A stretch of DNA of 64,000 nucleotides from Austwickia chelonae NBRC 105200 (GTDB taxonomy: Bacteria > Actinomycetota > Actinomycetes > Actinomycetales > Dermatophilaceae): NCBI RefSeq assembly GCF_000298175.1, contig NZ_BAGZ01000009.1:124001-188000 (forward strand), read 5' to 3'. Of this stretch, positions 60,926-64,000 are shown one piece after another; position 1 is the stretch's first letter, and the number at the start of each line of letters is the position of its first letter. Under the pieces are notes generated by a model. The model was not told where the DNA came from. It saw only the letters and a list, made by a program, of their open reading frames with translations, and searched no databases. The translations under genes were made by a program, and so were the position numbers.

Positions 60926-62089
60926 CTACATCCAGGACGGGGTCAACAGGACGGCCTTGGTGGTGCCATCAGCCATCGTCAGGGTCGCCGCGATCTGACC
61001 ATGATTGTTGAACTCGCGGGCCTGCAGACGGACGACATCGGCGGGTATACCTTTGACATCGATCTGTCGGACGATCCCCGCCTGCCAGATCGCCAGACGC
61101 CCCTCGACGGTGCCGAGAACCTCGTTCGCGGAATTGATGTCCAGCGCGGAGAAACCTTCCGTACCGGCCAGTGGTCTCGGTTTCCGATCGCGACCCCACA
61201 CGGTCAGCTGCTTTTCACCATTTCTCAGGATCATGCCGCCATCCGGCGAGATCAGAAAGTTCCCTTTCCGCTCCCTGAGTGAATCACCGGCGGGCACCGG
61301 CAGCGCAGTCACCGCTTCTGTGATCTTCTCCGAGACGACAGGCAGGTAGGACGGGCCTTGTTCGTCCCAGCGCATGAGGTGACCGACCACTGTCCCGTCA
61401 TCGGCAAGGGACTCCCCCCAGATGCTTTCCGTGGACTCGCGGCCTCCGATATGTCGGAAGTGAGGGCCGACGACATAGGTGCGACCCTGGAAAGCCCCGC
61501 CGTAGATGCTGATCTGGGCCAGAACGCTGCCGGCGGCGTTGACCGCGACCACCTGGACACTGCCGCTCATGACGCTGGCATCGCCGATCTCCTCGGCCGG
61601 GCTCGTCACCGAAGGCCAACGCGCCAACTGATAGCGACTTCTCGATCCGAGACCAGACAGGCAGATCAACTCGGCAGCTGCTGTCCCCCCGGCCCCGAAA
61701 GCGATCGGCGTCAGATTCCTAGGCGCACCGTCCATACACGTCGGCAAGGACAAGGCTCTCGCACCGGCGACCCCCGCCACATAGGCCCCACTGCCGTCGT
61801 CCAGCAGCCCTTCTCTTGCCGTCTCGACGGTCGAGTAGTCGGGTTTCACACCGACGAGCACCGAACCGTCATCGGCGACACCTGCGGCGAAGGTCGACCC
61901 CTTCACCGAGGCCAGTGTGGGCAGGACATCGATGCGGTAATCCGTCGCCCAAGAGGCAGCCCGCATCGTTCCCGGTGGCGCCGCCGGGGCGTCTGCGGCA
62001 CCTGCGGAGGAAACCGGCACCGCTCCGGAGCAAAGGATCACAGCGCACGCGACGACCGTCGTACGCTGGAGGAAAAGACGACCAAACAT
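60926..62089 (-). CDS. Secreted beta-propeller-like (HAF-type) repeat protein, copy B
   Basis: 387 residues. Signal peptide about 1-32 (VACAVILCSGAVPVSSAGA). The rest has repeated motifs like GVADDGSVLVG, AVNAAGSVLAQ, SLADDGTVVGHL and DINSANEVLGT, as in HAF-repeat or propeller proteins, ending TMADGTTKAVLLTPSW. It is a paralogue of the gene 19 bp upstream (which ends LPDGRERAVLLTPIR). Extracellular location is likely; function unknown. Confidence 0.7.
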   Translation of the reverse strand: MFGRLFLQRTTVVACAVILCSGAVPVSSAGAADAPAAPPGTMRAASWATDYRIDVLPTLASVKGSTFAAGVADDGSVLVGVKPDYSTVETAREGLLDDGSGAYVAGVAGARALSLPTCMDGAPRNLTPIAFGAGGTAAAELICLSGLGSRSRYQLARWPSVTSPAEEIGDASVMSGSVQVVAVNAAGSVLAQISIYGGAFQGRTYVVGPHFRHIGGRESTESIWGESLADDGTVVGHLMRWDEQGPSYLPVVSEKITEAVTALPVPAGDSLRERKGNFLISPDGGMILRNGEKQLTVWGRDRKPRPLAGTEGFSALDINSANEVLGTVEGRLAIWQAGIVRQIDVKGIPADVVRLQAREFNNHGQIAATLTMADGTTKAVLLTPSWM

Positions 62090-62108
62090 CTCGGCACCCC
62101 CTTTTCCA

Positions 62109-63239
62109 TCAACGAATCGGCGTCAACAAGACGGCGCGCTCGCGCCCGTCGGGGAGGGCGATCGTCCCGGAGATCTGGGTCGTCCGGTTGATCCGGGTCA
62201 CGTCGATCAGTTTCGCCCCGGCCGGCACACCCCACACCTCGATCGGATGAATCCGCTGGTTCCGGATGAGAACCGGTACCTGCTGAGACATGGCGAGGAC
62301 CGCCCCGGAAGGTGCCACGTCCTTCAACACGAACCCGGGGACTTTACCCACATTCTTGCCCCGGAGCATGGCGTCCCATACGACCATCTGGTCGTCGATC
62401 TGCCCGACGATACGCGCGCCGTCAGGTGTCGTCTGCACCTGGGCCGTCGCCACGGCATATGCGGAGCTGGGCAACTCGAGTTCCTGAGCCACCGCTGAGT
62501 TGCCGGGCGCGATGAAGAGGTGGACAAAACTGCGGTGGTTGAAATAGTCGTAATTCACGACCAGACCGACGGCGGTGCCGTCGTCGGCGAGGTCAGTTCC
62601 TTCGAGCTGTTGCCAACTCGGGTCGGCCGGCGTGAGCTTCCGAGCGTTCGGGCCGTCGATGACGGTGGTGTTGATGACGATCTCATAGGAAAAGCTCCGA
62701 TTGGTCACCAAGGTGTCCCCGGCCGCATTCAACGCCTTCACACTCACTCCGGACGGGTACAGCCCGATGTCCACGGCCGGGGAAGTGGGCGTCTCCCAAC
62801 GGACAGCAGCCGAATACGGTTTGTATTCCTGAGAAGCGACCCCGACGACCTTCTTACGTTCGTTCATTGCCGCGACCCGGACACCTGTGTTCCAGGACGG
62901 AGGCGACGCGAGCACCTTCGTACCGGTCTGCGCCCCGACCAGATAGCCAGCTCGAAGATCGTGGATCGACCCTGACCAGCTGATAGCGGCCAACAGTTCG
63001 CTGTCGTCGGTGAGATCGATCCCGTACGTGCCACGCGGTGCAGAGGCCAACTCCGGAAGAGGAACCGCCCGGTAACGGACAGCACCGCCTCGAGGCAACA
63101 CCTGCATCCCGTCGTCGGCCCGGACGACATCCCCGGAAGCCGATGCAGACACCCCCGTCGACATCACACAGCAGACCGCAACCACCGAGAACAACCACCG
63201 CCGTCGGACCCGGGACGCCGAACACTTGACCTTGGACAT
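62109..63239 (-). CDS. Secreted beta-propeller-like (HAF-type) repeat protein, copy A
   Basis: 376 residues from ATG 63239 (GGTGGGA upstream). Signal peptide about 1-33 (WLFSVVAVCCVMSTGVSASA). Repeats such as GIDLTDDSELLAA, ALNAAGDTLVTN, DLADDGTAVGLVV and DVAPSGAVLAM parallel those of copy B, and both end in the same D/G-rich strand followed by AVLLTP. The two genes form a tandem-duplication operon with a 19-bp gap. Function unknown. Confidence 0.7.
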   Translation of the reverse strand: MSKVKCSASRVRRRWLFSVVAVCCVMSTGVSASASGDVVRADDGMQVLPRGGAVRYRAVPLPELASAPRGTYGIDLTDDSELLAAISWSGSIHDLRAGYLVGAQTGTKVLASPPSWNTGVRVAAMNERKKVVGVASQEYKPYSAAVRWETPTSPAVDIGLYPSGVSVKALNAAGDTLVTNRSFSYEIVINTTVIDGPNARKLTPADPSWQQLEGTDLADDGTAVGLVVNYDYFNHRSFVHLFIAPGNSAVAQELELPSSAYAVATAQVQTTPDGARIVGQIDDQMVVWDAMLRGKNVGKVPGFVLKDVAPSGAVLAMSQQVPVLIRNQRIHPIEVWGVPAGAKLIDVTRINRTTQISGTIALPDGRERAVLLTPIR

Positions 63240-63537
63240 GCCGATCCCACCCCTCCGAAAAAGGCCGGCACCGCCCCCGACACCGCTCCCACACGCCTCG
63301 GCACCCGCCGATGAGAACACCGTAGGCGCGGTATCCGATGTCAGTCCAGGGTCAATACGTCAACGGTCGGCACAGCGGCTGTCACGGCCGTTCTGGGCGT
63401 CCTGTACAGATGTCCTAGACCAATCAGAAGCAACCACAATCGGTCTCCGGCTCTCACCAGGGAAAAGATAAAAGCCCCGGGCGCATGTGATTCAGAGGCG
63501 GCTCCGGGGCGTTCGGCAGTCACGCTAACATCCGCAT
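63240..63537. other. Divergent intergenic region of about 300 bp
   Basis: AGCCCCGG and CCGGGGC at 63474-63510 can pair across a long loop. TAACAT at 63526-63531 may be a -10 for the next gene. Confidence 0.35.
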
Positions 63538-64000
63538 ATGGATCAGGGCTACACCGCAGATTCCATCGGGATGGCAATATCACCCGCAAGGTTCGCACCC
63601 TTTCTCGAATGGACAGAAAACGACCCGGAGCGCGCACTCCGGCTGTACGAGTGGGCGACACGAGTCTCTTCTGCCGCATTCGAGACGATCTGCCTCACCG
63701 AGGCAGCCCTGCGACACGCCCTTGACCAGGCCCTCAGCACTCACTACCGCGACGACCTGCGCGGAATCCCCTGGTTCCTGTCCGGACCACCCATGGACGA
63801 CGACGCCTACCGGCGGATCGAACAGACCCGGGCCCGACTGCGAAGAGTCGGAAAAGAGGACCGTCACCAGCTGTTGTCCGGTTTACCATTCCGATTCTGG
63901 ACGAGCTTGCTCAACACGAAATATGAAGAACTGTGGCGGTCTTCACTCAGACATGCATTTCCCGGATCGGACGGCACACGCAAACAGGTAGCCCAGAAGC
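63538..64000 (+). CDS. Abi-like (AbiD/AbiF family) abortive-infection protein, partial
   Basis: 154 codons are visible before the window ends. ISPARFAPFLEWTENDPERAL, then LYEWATRVSSAAFETICLTEAALRHALDQAL and GLPFRFWTSLLNTKYEELWRSSLRHAFPGS match the actinobacterial Abi-like family (PF07751-type), whose characterised members arrest phage growth, often as HEPN-type RNases. RSSLRH fits the loose RX4H HEPN pattern, but equivalence is not proven. ATG 63538 has no ribosome site; TAACAT lies 6 nt before it, so the mRNA may be leaderless. The C-terminus is outside the window. Confidence 0.75.
   Translation, partial: MDQGYTADSIGMAISPARFAPFLEWTENDPERALRLYEWATRVSSAAFETICLTEAALRHALDQALSTHYRDDLRGIPWFLSGPPMDDDAYRRIEQTRARLRRVGKEDRHQLLSGLPFRFWTSLLNTKYEELWRSSLRHAFPGSDGTRKQVAQK

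Overview
The window is high-GC DNA (roughly two thirds G+C by eye) with strong third-position GC bias, GTG/TTG starts and actinobacterial families: GTP-dependent PEP carboxykinase, LytR-CpsA-Psr protein, GT87 and GT39 transferases, a DtxR/IdeR-type iron box, GPP34, and PadR/HAAS pairs. It is best read as an Actinomycetota chromosome, possibly a Micrococcales/Dermatophilaceae-like genus (inference). No rRNA, CRISPR array, IS element or integrase gene was seen. There are two tRNA genes, Ser(CGA) and Arg(ACG).

Layout. 1-526: a divergent iron-regulated siderophore promoter between an NRPS condensation domain (cut by the window edge) and a stand-alone aryl carrier protein. 1129-6000: UPF0114 and GPP34 proteins, small ORFs, a response-regulator remnant, and a three-gene ABC-2 exporter. 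6464-12090: a DHA2 drug exporter, then an oppositely transcribed histidine kinase/response regulator and MacB-like ABC pair. 12442-16587: gdhA and ppdK, convergent on one large hairpin. 17095-24200: a small secreted protein, an overlapping PduX-like threonine kinase and fold-type II PLP enzyme, an MFS transporter behind a cobalamin riboswitch, an M18 aminopeptidase and a secreted S1 protease. 24643-36193: tandem HAD phosphatase, GT87, a degenerate exonuclease-like membrane protein with a zinc knuckle, tRNA-Ser, tadA, upp, a PadR/HAAS pair, and a bacterial PH-domain protein. 36553-46556: APC permease, a repeat-bearing gap, a mosaic secreted surface protein, an orphan sugar-binding lipoprotein, GT39 and RDD proteins.

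46941-49452 looks like a small island: the 3' end of tRNA-Arg and about 120 bp beyond it are repeated imperfectly about 2.3 kb downstream, enclosing one MFS gene and one MFS gene cut in half. It is followed by a 1.58-kaa RHS/YD-repeat protein with a short hydrophobic tip, and a previously unlisted 42-codon membrane ORF just behind it (candidate immunity partner). 55437-64000: LCP and LytR_C envelope proteins, a pyrimidine-dimer glycosylase, pckG, two tandem secreted repeat proteins, and an Abi-like protein cut by the window end.

The most promising leads are (i) the B12-riboswitch MFS next to the threonine kinase/PLP pair, (ii) the RHS tip plus tiny membrane partner next to a tRNA-flanked island, and (iii) the exonuclease-fold protein that has lost its catalytic acids but gained a CCHC knuckle.
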